From Campylobacter sp. MIT 97-5078 (GTDB taxonomy: Bacteria; Campylobacterota; Campylobacteria; Campylobacterales; Campylobacteraceae), in contig NZ_QHLK01000011.1 in the NCBI RefSeq assembly GCF_006864455.1, forward strand, positions 1 through 64,000: a stretch of DNA of 64,000 bases, written 5' to 3'. Under the pieces are notes generated by a model that saw nothing but the letters and a program-made list of their open reading frames with translations, searched no databases and was not told the DNA's origin. Both the position numbers and the translations under genes were made by a program. Shown here piece by piece: positions 49,873-58,633 of the stretch (within the stretch, counting starts at the first letter, position 1; the number at the start of each line of letters is the position of its first letter).

Positions 49873-50631
49873 ATGAAAAAAACTTTTTTTATATTTTTAA
49901 GCTTAGTTTTTTATACTCATTTTGCCCATGCTTTAGTGATAAAAGTTGGCACAGGAAATAGTTATAAGCCTTTTTGTTATGTGGGCGAAAATAATGAAGC
50001 TGTTGGTTTTGATATAGAACTTTTAAAGCTTTTAAGCAGTATTGATGAGAATTTGAGCTTTGAATTTGTGCCTCAATCTTTTAACACTCTTTTTGTAGGG
50101 CTTGATGGGGCTAAGTTTGATATGCTTGCTCATCAAATTGCTAAAACTAAAGAAAGAGAAGAAAAATATATCTTTTCTGACACGCCTTATTTTAATGTCT
50201 TTTTAAATTTTATCACAGCACCAGATTCAAATATCACAAGCTTTGCTGATTTAAAAGATAAAAAAATAGGTGCTGTAGTTGGCTCTAATCAAGCCTTAAG
50301 GATAGAAGAATTTATCAAAAATGAGCCAAATTTAAATGCAAAAATAGTGCATTTTAAAAATTATGGAGCCTTGTTTTTAGCTCTTAAAAATAAGCAAATC
50401 GATGCCTTGCTTGACAATCCTATAGTAGCACTTGATTATGCTAAGGCTCAAGGCGTTGCCATTAAGATCACTGATTTAAATTTGCAAAAAACTTCGGTAT
50501 TTTTTGTTTTTGCTAAAGAAAATATTGAGCTAAAAAACAAAATTTCAAAAGCCCTTGAATTAGCAAGGCAAAAAGGTGAGCTTAAAGCCTTGTCTTTAAG
50601 ATATTTTAACGCAGATTATACTTCAAATTGA
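49873..50631 (+). CDS. Amino-acid ABC substrate-binding protein 1
   Basis: Periplasmic family-3 binding protein. A signal peptide (about 1-20) is followed by the family opening IKVGTGNSYKPFCYVGENN and VGFDIELLKLLSS. The second lobe has LKDKKIGAVVGSNQALRIEE, and DALLDNPIVALDYAKAQG closes the hinge region. 252 aa, no lipobox. It is the first gene after the Cys leader, so cystine or cysteine is the likely ligand (inference). It shares about half its sequence pattern with the next gene, which suggests an old duplication. Confidence 0.85.
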   Translation: MKKTFFIFLSLVFYTHFAHALVIKVGTGNSYKPFCYVGENNEAVGFDIELLKLLSSIDENLSFEFVPQSFNTLFVGLDGAKFDMLAHQIAKTKEREEKYIFSDTPYFNVFLNFITAPDSNITSFADLKDKKIGAVVGSNQALRIEEFIKNEPNLNAKIVHFKNYGALFLALKNKQIDALLDNPIVALDYAKAQGVAIKITDLNLQKTSVFFVFAKENIELKNKISKALELARQKGELKALSLRYFNADYTSN

Positions 50632-50642
50632 AAGAAAAAACC

Positions 50643-51389
50643 ATGAAAAAAATTCTTATTCTTGTCTTTATCGTTTCAAATTTACTCTTTGCAAGAGAGC
50701 TTAAAATTGGGAGTGAAAATGCTTATGCACCTTTTGCTTACCTTGATGAAAATAATCAAGCTACAGGCTTTGATAATGAAGTGGTAAAAATTCTTTCTTC
50801 TTATTTGCCAGATGTTAAGCTAACTTTTGTTTCTGTGCCTTGGAATGCTATTTTTTCAGGGCTTGATGGGGCTAAGTTTGACATCATCGCCAATCAAATT
50901 TCAAAAACCAAAGAAAGAGAGGAAAAATACCTCTTTTCAGCCAAGCCTTATTTTTACGGCGTGAGTGCTTTAATCCTTTCCAAAAATGGTAGTGCAAAGC
51001 ACATAGATGAGCTAAAGGGCAAGAAAATTGGCGTGAGCATAGGTAGTAATCATGCTTTTAATCTTGAAAAATACGCTAAAGATCACCCTGAACTTAATTT
51101 AAAAATAGTGCATTATAAAACCTCGCCTACTCTCATCGCTGATCTTGCAAATTCAAGGCTTGATGCTATTGTTAATGATCCAATCGCAAGTTTAGATTAT
51201 GCTAAGGCTCAAGGTGTTGCTATCAAAGTAACTGAATTTTATTTTGAAAAAGTACCCGTATTTTTAGTCTTTAGAAAAAACTCGCTTGCCTTAAAACAAG
51301 AGCTTGATGTTGCACTTGAAAAAGCCTTACAAGATGGTAAGATTAGTGAGCTTTCGCAGCGATATTTTGGGCTTGATTTAAGCAGGTAA
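50643..51389 (+). CDS. Amino-acid ABC substrate-binding protein 2
   Basis: Second family-3 binding protein of the operon. A signal peptide (MKKILILVFIVSNLLFA) is followed by LKIGSENAYAPFAYLDENNQ, TGFDNEVVKILSS, LKGKKIGVSIGSNHAFNLEK and DAIVNDPIASLDYAKAQG. 248 aa from ATG 50643; the TTG at 50628 lies inside the previous gene. Two binding proteins sharing one permease may widen the substrate range. Confidence 0.85.
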   Translation: MKKILILVFIVSNLLFARELKIGSENAYAPFAYLDENNQATGFDNEVVKILSSYLPDVKLTFVSVPWNAIFSGLDGAKFDIIANQISKTKEREEKYLFSAKPYFYGVSALILSKNGSAKHIDELKGKKIGVSIGSNHAFNLEKYAKDHPELNLKIVHYKTSPTLIADLANSRLDAIVNDPIASLDYAKAQGVAIKVTEFYFEKVPVFLVFRKNSLALKQELDVALEKALQDGKISELSQRYFGLDLSR

Positions 51390-51409
51390 GTTAGGAAAAT
51401 CAGCTTAAA

Positions 51410-52090
51410 ATGTTTGATTTTGATTATTTTTTAGCCAGTGCAGAAAGGATATATCCTGGGATTTATTATACCATACTCATTGCTGCTCTTTCTTTTGTGA
51501 TGGGCTTATTTTTTGGATTAATATTGGCTTTGATTCGTCTTTATAAAGTCCGCTTTTTCAACGAAATTGCCATAGTGTATATTTCTTTTTTTAGAGGCAC
51601 TCCGCTTTTAGTGCAGCTTTTTGTGTTTTATTTTGGTTTGCCAGCTTCTTTTGGATCTGATTTTTTTGGACAAATTGATGCGATTTATTATGCTTTGGTG
51701 GTGTTTTCTTTGTATGCGAGTGCGTATTTAGCTGAAATTATGCGTTCAGCCATTTTAAGCGTAGATAAGGGACAGCTTGAAGCAGCGTATTCTTTGGGTA
51801 TGAGTGCTTTTGCGAGCTTTAAACGCATAGTTTTGCCTCAAGCTTTTATGATTACCTTGCCAAATTTGTGTAATTTTTTCATTATTCAGCTTAAAAATAC
51901 AGCCCTAGCCTTTACCATAACTGTGCATGATTTAATGGGACTTGCTGAGATTGAAGCTGGCAGAAGTTCTAAATTTTTAGAAGCATATTTGATGGCTGCT
52001 ATTATGTATTGGGGTGTTTGTGTGCTTTTTGAATTTCTTTTTTCCTTGCTTGAAAAAAAGATGAAAGTATTTAGAAAGGCTTATGCTTAA
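51410..52090 (+). CDS. Amino-acid ABC permease
   Basis: Inner-membrane permease of the polar amino-acid family. Five or so helices are visible, with FFRGTPLLVQLFVFYFGLP, the EAA loop EAAYSLGMSAFASFKRIVLPQ in two overlapping parts, and ALAFTITVHDLMGLAE. 226 aa. A single permease gene suggests a homodimer. Its stop overlaps the ATPase start (TAATG). Confidence 0.9.
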   Translation: MFDFDYFLASAERIYPGIYYTILIAALSFVMGLFFGLILALIRLYKVRFFNEIAIVYISFFRGTPLLVQLFVFYFGLPASFGSDFFGQIDAIYYALVVFSLYASAYLAEIMRSAILSVDKGQLEAAYSLGMSAFASFKRIVLPQAFMITLPNLCNFFIIQLKNTALAFTITVHDLMGLAEIEAGRSSKFLEAYLMAAIMYWGVCVLFEFLFSLLEKKMKVFRKAYA

Positions 52091-52833
52091 TGCTTGAACT
52101 TGCTCATTTATACAAAAGCTTTAAAGACAAACTTATACTTAAAGACATTAATTTAAAGCTTGAAAAAGGAAAAATCATTGCTATCATAGGCTCAAGCGGG
52201 GCAGGAAAATCCACGCTTTTAAGGTGTATTAATTTACTTGAAATTCCTACAAGTGGGAGCTTGCGTTTGGATAATTTAAGCCTTGATTTTAAGCATATCA
52301 ACAAAAAAGATATAGCTGCTTTTCGCCAAAAAACAGCTATGGTCTTTCAACACCACAATCTTTTCATCAACAAAAATGCCATAGAAAATGTAGCAGAAGC
52401 TTTGATAGTGGTTAAAAAAATGCCTAAAAAACAAGCCTTTGAGCTTGCTTATGAAAAACTTGAACTCGTAGGTTTAAAAGACAAGCTTTATTCTTATGCT
52501 TTTGAGCTTAGTGGAGGACAGGCTCAAAGAGTAGGCATAGCAAGGGCTTTAGCTGTAAATCCTAGCCTTATGCTTTTTGATGAGCCAACTTCAGCCTTAG
52601 ATGCCGAGCTAGTAGGAGAAGTTTTAGAAGTCATTAAAAACATAAAAGATCAAAGTATGCTTATAGTAACGCATGAGCTTAATTTTGCTAAATCTGTAGC
52701 CGATGAGATTGTTTTTATGAGCGAGGGTGAAATTTTAGAGCAAAGTTTAACTCAAGACTTTTTTAAAAAGCCAAAGCATCCAAGAGTGAAGCAGTTTTTA
52801 GCTAGGTTTGATAATGAGGATTTTTGCATTTAA
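52090..52833 (+). CDS. Amino-acid ABC ATPase, intact copy
   Basis: ATPase powering the importer. Walker A is IGSSGAGKST (about 34-43), the Q-loop AMVFQHHNLF, the signature LSGGQAQRVGIARAL and Walker B LMLFDEPTSALD; the His switch is VTHE. 247 aa. The 3' part from codon 82/83 (52334) on lies in the 6,955-bp tandem repeat and is found again at 59289. Its TAA overlaps the convergent marC stop. Confidence 0.92.
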   Translation: MLELAHLYKSFKDKLILKDINLKLEKGKIIAIIGSSGAGKSTLLRCINLLEIPTSGSLRLDNLSLDFKHINKKDIAAFRQKTAMVFQHHNLFINKNAIENVAEALIVVKKMPKKQAFELAYEKLELVGLKDKLYSYAFELSGGQAQRVGIARALAVNPSLMLFDEPTSALDAELVGEVLEVIKNIKDQSMLIVTHELNFAKSVADEIVFMSEGEILEQSLTQDFFKKPKHPRVKQFLARFDNEDFCI

Positions 52834-53462
52834 AGATGGAATATATCTTTAATGCCCACTATTATCATCTTAATGCCAATAGCCATAATAAAAACTTGAG
52901 CTATGCGTGAAAAAACATGCAAAATAAGCTTACCGATAATCCTTTCAATAGTAGCTGCAAAATGAAAGAGCAAAAACATAAAAGCAAAAGCAAGCACTAT
53001 TGCCCCACAAGCAACAAGCAAGCCTTGATCCTCTGAAGCGATGATGGCTGTTGAAAGCGTGTCAGGACCTACAAGCATAGGAAAAGCCATAGGCACAACA
53101 CTAGCTCTTAGTAAATCCTTTTCGTCTAAGCCTTGATAATGCAAAAAATCTTGCTTTTTTGCTGTAAAAAGTAAATTCTTTGTCGCCATGATGATGAGTA
53201 TTAGCCCTCCAGCAATGCGTAAATCATCAAGGCTTACATTAAACACATAACGCATGATAAAAGGACCACTAAATAAAAACACCATAACGATGATAAAGGC
53301 TGTATAAAGTATATTGCGAAAGAGTTTTTGTCGTATAGACTTAGCAAGTTCAGCTGTCATAGCGATAAATTGAGTAAGATTGCCAAAAGGATTTAAAACC
53401 GCAAGTATGGTGATAGAGATAATAAACATACTATAAATTTGGGATTCTACACTAGTAAACAC
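52830..53462 (-). CDS. marC: MarC-family membrane protein, copy 1
   Basis: Six-helix inner-membrane protein of the MarC/UPF0056 family, function unclear. Typical stretches are AVLNPFGNLTQFIAM, RIAGGLILIIMA and ASVVPMAFPMLVGP. The start is GTG 53462; ATG 53429 is the alternative. Residue 134 is Asp (GAC, 53061-53063) where copy 2 has Gly; family members usually have GPG here, so copy 1 carries the derived residue and may be impaired. It overlaps msrB by 11 nt on the 5' side and the ABC ATPase stop on the 3' side. Confidence 0.88.
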   Translation of the reverse strand: MFTSVESQIYSMFIISITILAVLNPFGNLTQFIAMTAELAKSIRQKLFRNILYTAFIIVMVFLFSGPFIMRYVFNVSLDDLRIAGGLILIIMATKNLLFTAKKQDFLHYQGLDEKDLLRASVVPMAFPMLVGPDTLSTAIIASEDQGLLVACGAIVLAFAFMFLLFHFAATIERIIGKLILHVFSRIAQVFIMAIGIKMIIVGIKDIFHL

Positions 53463-53820
53463 GAGCTTGATCCTTGATGAAGTCTAAGGAAAGTGAATTA
53501 ACACAATGTCTAGTATTTTTAGGTGTAAAACCCTCCCCATAAAACACATGTCCTAAATGCCCTCCACATTTTTTGCACATAATTTCAGTTCTAATACCAT
53601 CTTTATCTTTTTGTTTTAAAATAGCTCCTTCATACTCATCATCAAAGGCTGCCCAGCCGCAATGAGCTGGAAATTTATCCTCACTTTTATATAGTTTAGC
53701 CCCACAAGCTTTGCATACATATATGCCTTGTTCAAAAAAGTCATTATAAATGCCAGTAAAAGGAGCTTCTGTGCCTTTGTGTATGAGTATGTATTCTTCT
53801 TCTTTACTGAGTTTTTTCAT
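53452..53820 (-). CDS. msrB: MsrB, methionine-R-sulfoxide reductase, copy 1
   Basis: Repairs oxidised methionine residues. Two structural CxxC pairs (VCKACGAKL and MCKKCGGHLGHVF), GTEAPFTG and the catalytic Cys in NTRHCVNSLSLDF are all present; HCGWAAFDDEYEGA is the substrate region. 122 aa from ATG 53820, with a TTG alternative at 53826. It is cotranscribed with marC. Confidence 0.94.
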   Translation of the reverse strand: MKKLSKEEEYILIHKGTEAPFTGIYNDFFEQGIYVCKACGAKLYKSEDKFPAHCGWAAFDDEYEGAILKQKDKDGIRTEIMCKKCGGHLGHVFYGEGFTPKNTRHCVNSLSLDFIKDQARVY

Positions 53821-53866
53821 GATCAAGCCTTAATTTTTTTCGTTATAATAGCACAAAGGCAGGTAA

Positions 53867-54676
53867 ATGAATAAGGAATTTTTTAGGAATTTAGAAAATA
53901 TTTTATATGAGCAGAATTTAAGACTTAAATTTGAAACTTTTTTTGATTTTTATGATGATTTTAAAAGAGAGCTTTTTATCTTTGATCATGAACACAAGGC
54001 TGTATTAAGAGATAATATTCACGCAAGCTTAAGTGTAAAAAAGCCCATGAAAATTCGCCGAGTGAGTAAAATAAACTCAAATGAAGCCCTAGCAAAAATG
54101 CTTCATTCCATAGCCCATATTGAGTATAGTGCCATAAACTTAGCCCTTGATTCAAGTTATCGTTTTCATGGTTTAGACTTTGCTTTTTATAGGGATTTTC
54201 TTAAGATAGCAGATGATGAGATCAAGCATTTTAAGCTTTTGCAAAGTGCTTTAAGTGAGCTTGGCTTTAAGTATGGGGACTTTGTGGTGCATGATAATCT
54301 TGAAGCTGCCCTAAAAGCTACCGCAAATTCGTTCAAATACAGAATGAGCGTAGTGCATAGAGGATTAGAAGCAAGAGGACTTGATGCTAATCCTTTTGTA
54401 GTTAAAAAACTCCAAAGCACCAAGCATACTCTAAAAACATTTTTAGAAGAAATTTTAAATATCATCTTAGAAGATGAGATCGCTCATGTAAATAAAGGTG
54501 ATATATGGTGGAGAGCAAGCAAAGATGAACATGAAAACTTTATACAAATTTGTGAAAAATTCAAAGAATTTAGCCTAGCTGGCAAGGTGCTTAACACCGA
54601 AGCGAGATTAAAAGCTGGTTTTAATGAAACAGAGCTTGAGGAGCTTGAAGAATTTTATAAACACAGGGGTTTTTAA
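53867..54676 (+). CDS. DUF455 ferritin-like protein, copy 1
   Basis: Helical protein with a likely diiron centre. The metal-ligand patterns are HSIAHIEYSAINLALD, IADDEIKHFKLL, VVHRGLEARGLD and ILEDEIAHVNKGDIWW, giving repeated Glu/His pairs. The family is related to tRNA-hydroxylating MiaE-like enzymes, but its substrate is not known. 269 aa. It has its own upstream region (TATAATAG, 53843-53850) divergent from msrB. Confidence 0.85.
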   Translation: MNKEFFRNLENILYEQNLRLKFETFFDFYDDFKRELFIFDHEHKAVLRDNIHASLSVKKPMKIRRVSKINSNEALAKMLHSIAHIEYSAINLALDSSYRFHGLDFAFYRDFLKIADDEIKHFKLLQSALSELGFKYGDFVVHDNLEAALKATANSFKYRMSVVHRGLEARGLDANPFVVKKLQSTKHTLKTFLEEILNIILEDEIAHVNKGDIWWRASKDEHENFIQICEKFKEFSLAGKVLNTEARLKAGFNETELEELEEFYKHRGF

Positions 54677-54682
54677 CTCCCG

Positions 54683-54705
54683 TTAATGCAATTTTTAAGC
54701 ATTAA
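54683..54705 (+). terminator. Hairpin after DUF455 gene, copy 1
   Basis: TTAATGC (54683-54689) pairs with GCATTAA (54699-54705) around a 9-nt AT loop. There is no long T-run, so it may be a weak terminator or a processing site. A TATACAAT box follows (54709-54716) as a possible promoter for the restriction-modification gene. Confidence 0.4.
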
Positions 54706-54743
54706 AATTATACAATCACAGAGTCAAAATCAAGGAAAAACAA

Positions 54744-57278
54744 ATGTATAGTTTAAAAATTCGTGAAGAAGAGCTCAAACTGAAAGTCGCTGGGGATTTT
54801 TTCGCTCAATTTGACACCACAAGGATAGTGCAAAACATAGACTTTTGCGTGGTGCAAAAAGACAGACTTGACTTTGACGAGCTTGGCTCAAACACGCTTT
54901 TATGGGCTGAGGCTAAAAAAGGTGAGCTAAAGCTTGAAGACTTTTATCAAAGCTTTGTGCAACTTATCCTTACCATAGGTAAAGCTAAAATCAATGAAAA
55001 AACCTTACCACCTGAGTACTTAGGTGCTTTTGATGCGGTAAAAATCGCCTTTATCCCTTATGAGAGTATAGCCTTTGTTTTTAACCAAAATGATTTTAAT
55101 TGGCAAGTAACCCCAAGCAACCACGAAAGTAAAGAATTCAAACAACTCTACGCCCAGATAAAAGAGCTTTTAAAAGATAAAAGCCTCATCTTTGACTTTT
55201 TTATCCAAGAAAAAGACGAAGTGAAGAAAAACAAAGACTTAGAGCATTTTTTACACAATGACTTCATCGTAGGTTGGGGACAAGGCAAAGCCATAGCCAT
55301 TACTAAAAACAACTTTAATATCGTCTATCAAAAATGGCTTGCAAAAGTAAAGCCAAGCATAAAGCTTGATTATAAAGATGAAGATGGTAAAGTCAAAGAG
55401 CTTAATCCAGCTGATTTTTACCTTGCGGATTTGCTCTCAAAGGACAATAAAAGCTTAAAGCAAAATTTAGAAGTTGTGCTTTTAAAAGATCATTATGAAA
55501 AAACCTTACCAAATGGCTTTGAACTCAGTTTTAAATTTAAAGACGAACAAAAGGCTCATAAAGACTTTTGGTCCTTTTATGAGCGTCCCCCTGCTGAAGA
55601 GGTGCGAAAGCACATACTTAAAAGACGCGATTTGCTTGTGCCAAGAGATATAAGAGAGCGAAAAGGAGCCTTTTTTACCCCTGCTATTTGGGTGGAAAAG
55701 GCTCAAGAATACTTAGCTAAAGCCTTAGGGGAAAATTACCAAGATGAGTATATCATTTGGGATTTGTGTGCAGGAACAGGAAATTTGCTTGCCAATTTAC
55801 AAAACAAAAAGCAAATTTATGCTTCAACGCTTGATGAAGCCGATGTAAAGATCATGAAAGATGATGCTAAGGAGGGTAAAAATAACCTCTTTGAAAAGCA
55901 TATCTTTCAATTTGACTTTTTAAACGATGAGCTACTTGATGAAGTAGATAAAAAGGGTAATATCCTTAAAAAATCAAAAGTGCCAGAGGCTTTGCAAGCA
56001 ATCATCAAAGAGGAACAAAAGCGTAAAAAACTTTTGATTTTCATTAATCCGCCGTATGCGGAGGCTACTTCAAGCAAGAGCATTGTAAGCGAAAAATCAG
56101 AACATAAAGATTTGGTTGCCGAAAGCACAATAAAAAACAAATATCAACATATTTTAAGACAAGGTGCAAAGGAATTATATGTGCAATTTTTAGCAAGAAT
56201 TTATGAAGAACTTCCAAATTGTATCCTTGCAAATTTTTCAACTTTGAAAAATTTGCAAGGATCGCACACACAAGAATTTAGAGATTTTTTTCAAGCTAAA
56301 TTGTTAAAACTATTTATATGTCCTTCATACACCTTTGACAATGTAAAAGGTAAATTTCCTATTGGATTTTTTATTTGGAATTTAGCAATCAAAGAAAAAT
56401 TTTCAAAAATCTCTGCAGATATTTACAGCGAAAAAGCAAAATTTATTGGCACAAAAAATATTTTTGTTACTCCAAAACAAAATATTAAAACTTGGCTAGC
56501 ACACTATAATAAATTTTTAACAAAAAATGAAACAATATTAAGTTATCTTGTAAGAGGAAGCGTTGATATGCAAAACAATAATGTTGTTTTTATAACTCAC
56601 ACGCCCTCACAAAGCGTTATAAAGGCTTCTAATTATAATGCTATAACAAAAAATAATTTAATGGCAAATTCCATCTTTTTCTCCGTTCGCCACGCCATAG
56701 AATCGACTTGGCTCAATGATAGAGATCAGTTTTTATACCCTAATGATAAGTGGTTGAAGGATAAAGAATTTCAAAACGACTGCCTCGCCTTTATGCTCTT
56801 TCACGGACAAAATAGAATTTCAAGCAAAGAAGGGTTAAATCACTTTATCCCCTTTGATGAAAATGAGCTAGGTGCAAAAGAAGCCTTTGCAAGTTCTTTT
56901 ATCGTTGATTTTATTAGGGGCAAGCTTGGCACCAGCAAAAAAGAAGAAGCTTTATTTGAAGAGGACTCTTTTATCCCACAAAAGGCTTTAGAATTTAGCC
57001 CTGAAGCAAGGGCTGTGTTTGAAGCTGGCAAGGCACTTTTTAGCTACTATCATAAAAATTGCACTGAAGTGCTTTATAATGCTAATGCAAGTTTGTATGA
57101 CATCAAAGAGTATTTTCAAGGACGCAAGGAAAGTAAGGACGGCAAAATAGGCAGAATGAATACTAAAAGCCAAGATCTAAAGTATAACGACTTAATCGCT
57201 ATTTTAAGAGCAAAGCTTAAGGCTCTAGCTTTCAAACTTGAGCCAAAAATCTATGAATACGGCTTTTTAAAAGAATGA
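54744..57278 (+). CDS. Single-chain restriction-modification enzyme, copy 1
   Basis: An 844-aa protein combining a likely nuclease and an N6-adenine methyltransferase. The N-terminal region has LLWAEAKKGE with E56-x-K58, preceded by acidic D43/D45, as in PD-(D/E)xK nucleases. The methyltransferase has motif X GAFFTPAIWVEKA, motif I WDLCAGTGNL (D340) and motif IV INPPYAE (435-438 NPPY). The C-terminal 300 residues probably recognise DNA. No separate R or S gene is adjacent, so it looks like a type IIG system. It abuts the convergent pssA stop. The recognition site is unknown. Confidence 0.85.
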   Translation: MYSLKIREEELKLKVAGDFFAQFDTTRIVQNIDFCVVQKDRLDFDELGSNTLLWAEAKKGELKLEDFYQSFVQLILTIGKAKINEKTLPPEYLGAFDAVKIAFIPYESIAFVFNQNDFNWQVTPSNHESKEFKQLYAQIKELLKDKSLIFDFFIQEKDEVKKNKDLEHFLHNDFIVGWGQGKAIAITKNNFNIVYQKWLAKVKPSIKLDYKDEDGKVKELNPADFYLADLLSKDNKSLKQNLEVVLLKDHYEKTLPNGFELSFKFKDEQKAHKDFWSFYERPPAEEVRKHILKRRDLLVPRDIRERKGAFFTPAIWVEKAQEYLAKALGENYQDEYIIWDLCAGTGNLLANLQNKKQIYASTLDEADVKIMKDDAKEGKNNLFEKHIFQFDFLNDELLDEVDKKGNILKKSKVPEALQAIIKEEQKRKKLLIFINPPYAEATSSKSIVSEKSEHKDLVAESTIKNKYQHILRQGAKELYVQFLARIYEELPNCILANFSTLKNLQGSHTQEFRDFFQAKLLKLFICPSYTFDNVKGKFPIGFFIWNLAIKEKFSKISADIYSEKAKFIGTKNIFVTPKQNIKTWLAHYNKFLTKNETILSYLVRGSVDMQNNNVVFITHTPSQSVIKASNYNAITKNNLMANSIFFSVRHAIESTWLNDRDQFLYPNDKWLKDKEFQNDCLAFMLFHGQNRISSKEGLNHFIPFDENELGAKEAFASSFIVDFIRGKLGTSKKEEALFEEDSFIPQKALEFSPEARAVFEAGKALFSYYHKNCTEVLYNANASLYDIKEYFQGRKESKDGKIGRMNTKSQDLKYNDLIAILRAKLKALAFKLEPKIYEYGFLKE

Positions 57279-58007
57279 TTAGCCTTTTTTTAACCTCTTA
57301 AATTTGGTCAGTAAATTCCAAATCGCTCGCACAATCCCATAAAACACATACACACTGACGATAAGAAGTATGCTCTCAAACGTGAAAAGATAGAGCATGG
57401 AAAAGACTAAGATGAGTAAAACTAGGACTTTAAGCATGTTTGATTTGCTGAGATCTATTTTTTTAAAGCTTGGATAGCGGATATTACTTACCATTAAAAA
57501 CGCAAGCATGAGTTGCAAGCATAAAAACACGATCTCATAAGGTTTTAGCCACTCATAGCTTAAAAAGGCATAGGTATAAATCGCACTTACAATAGCAGCC
57601 GTTGGTATAGGAAGTCCTATAAAAACTGAGGGTTCATAAGTGCCTGTGGTTACATTAAAGCGGGCAAGTCTTATAGCCCCAAAGACAATAAAAAAGCCAG
57701 TAATCAAAGAGCCTATTTTACCGTATTCATATCCAGAACTTGCATAAAAAAGCACAGCTGGAGCTACGCCAAAAGCGACAAGATCAGCCAGAGAGTCAAA
57801 CTCAACACCAAATTTAGAAGTAGTATTTGTAAGTCTTGCAATGCGTCCATCAAGCCCATCAAAAACGAGGGCTAAAAAGATATAAAACACTGCAGATTTA
57901 AAGTTTGAATTGATCGAAGAAATGATAGAAATCACTCCGCAAAAGCACGATGCGGCTGTGAAAAGGTTTGGCAGGATATAGCTAAGCTGAGGTTTGTGTT
58001 CTTGCAT
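57279..58007 (-). CDS. pssA: CDP-diacylglycerol-serine O-phosphatidyltransferase, copy 1
   Basis: Makes phosphatidylserine, the precursor of phosphatidylethanolamine. The CDP-alcohol transferase motif is DGLDGRIARLTNTTSKFGVEFDSLAD, read as DGLDGRIARL...FGVEFDSLAD. About seven membrane helices. 242 aa from ATG 58007, with AAAAGG upstream; the ORF upstream extends into psd. It follows psd by 11 nt, forming ftsH-psd-pssA on the minus strand. Confidence 0.93.
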   Translation of the reverse strand: MQEHKPQLSYILPNLFTAASCFCGVISIISSINSNFKSAVFYIFLALVFDGLDGRIARLTNTTSKFGVEFDSLADLVAFGVAPAVLFYASSGYEYGKIGSLITGFFIVFGAIRLARFNVTTGTYEPSVFIGLPIPTAAIVSAIYTYAFLSYEWLKPYEIVFLCLQLMLAFLMVSNIRYPSFKKIDLSKSNMLKVLVLLILVFSMLYLFTFESILLIVSVYVFYGIVRAIWNLLTKFKRLKKG

Positions 58008-58018
58008 ATTTAAACCTT

Positions 58019-58633
58019 TTAAGAAAGATAACCAAGCAAAGTGCAAGCTTTAAGCTCATCGCCTACGCCCACGAGCAAACGAGTATCTTTTGGCAAAAGC
58101 AAGCTTAATGTGCCATTGAGCGTAAAGCCCAACTCTTCGCCAGCTTGATATTTTTCTTTAAGATTGTCAATCTTAATGCTTCTATCCAAAGAACCAGTAC
58201 AAATTCGCATAGCTAGCATGTGTTTTTCTTGCTTAGCGAGGATAAAAATACGTTCATTAAGGCTTTTGCTCAGCTCAAAACTTGAAGGCAAGAAAAGCCC
58301 ATGCCTTGTTTTAATCTCTTGCACATGTAAGGCTGTGCTTGTATAAATCACACCAGCTTCATAAAGTAGGTTTTTAATATCAAGTTCTACGCACTCGCCC
58401 AAATCTTTATGAACGATATTTTTTATCGCAATAATTTTACCATCAATTGGAGCTAAGACGGCTTTTTTGTCCATACAAACAACTTCTCTTGAAGGTTTTC
58501 TGTAGATAAAAAAAAGTGCAAGTAAAACAAAAAATAATAGCCAAGAAAAACGCCAAAAAATCCATACCGCCAAAAATACAATAACGGCAGTGATAAGTAA
58601 AACAAAGGCTGATTTTACAAGGCTCATTTTCAT
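58019..58633 (-). CDS. psd: Phosphatidylserine decarboxylase-like protein, copy 1
   Basis: Membrane protein of the type II (short) Psd family, expected to decarboxylate phosphatidylserine. Two N-terminal membrane helices (about 5-44) are followed by the domain with VLAPIDGKI, STALHVQEIKTRHG and RICTGSLDRSI. At the self-cleavage site, where family members have Gly-Ser, this protein reads L-N-G174-T175 (LNGTLSLLLP). Whether Thr supports pyruvoyl formation is doubtful. 204 aa. Its ATG overlaps the native ftsH stop (TAATG). Confidence 0.8.
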   Translation of the reverse strand: MKMSLVKSAFVLLITAVIVFLAVWIFWRFSWLLFFVLLALFFIYRKPSREVVCMDKKAVLAPIDGKIIAIKNIVHKDLGECVELDIKNLLYEAGVIYTSTALHVQEIKTRHGLFLPSSFELSKSLNERIFILAKQEKHMLAMRICTGSLDRSIKIDNLKEKYQAGEELGFTLNGTLSLLLPKDTRLLVGVGDELKACTLLGYLS

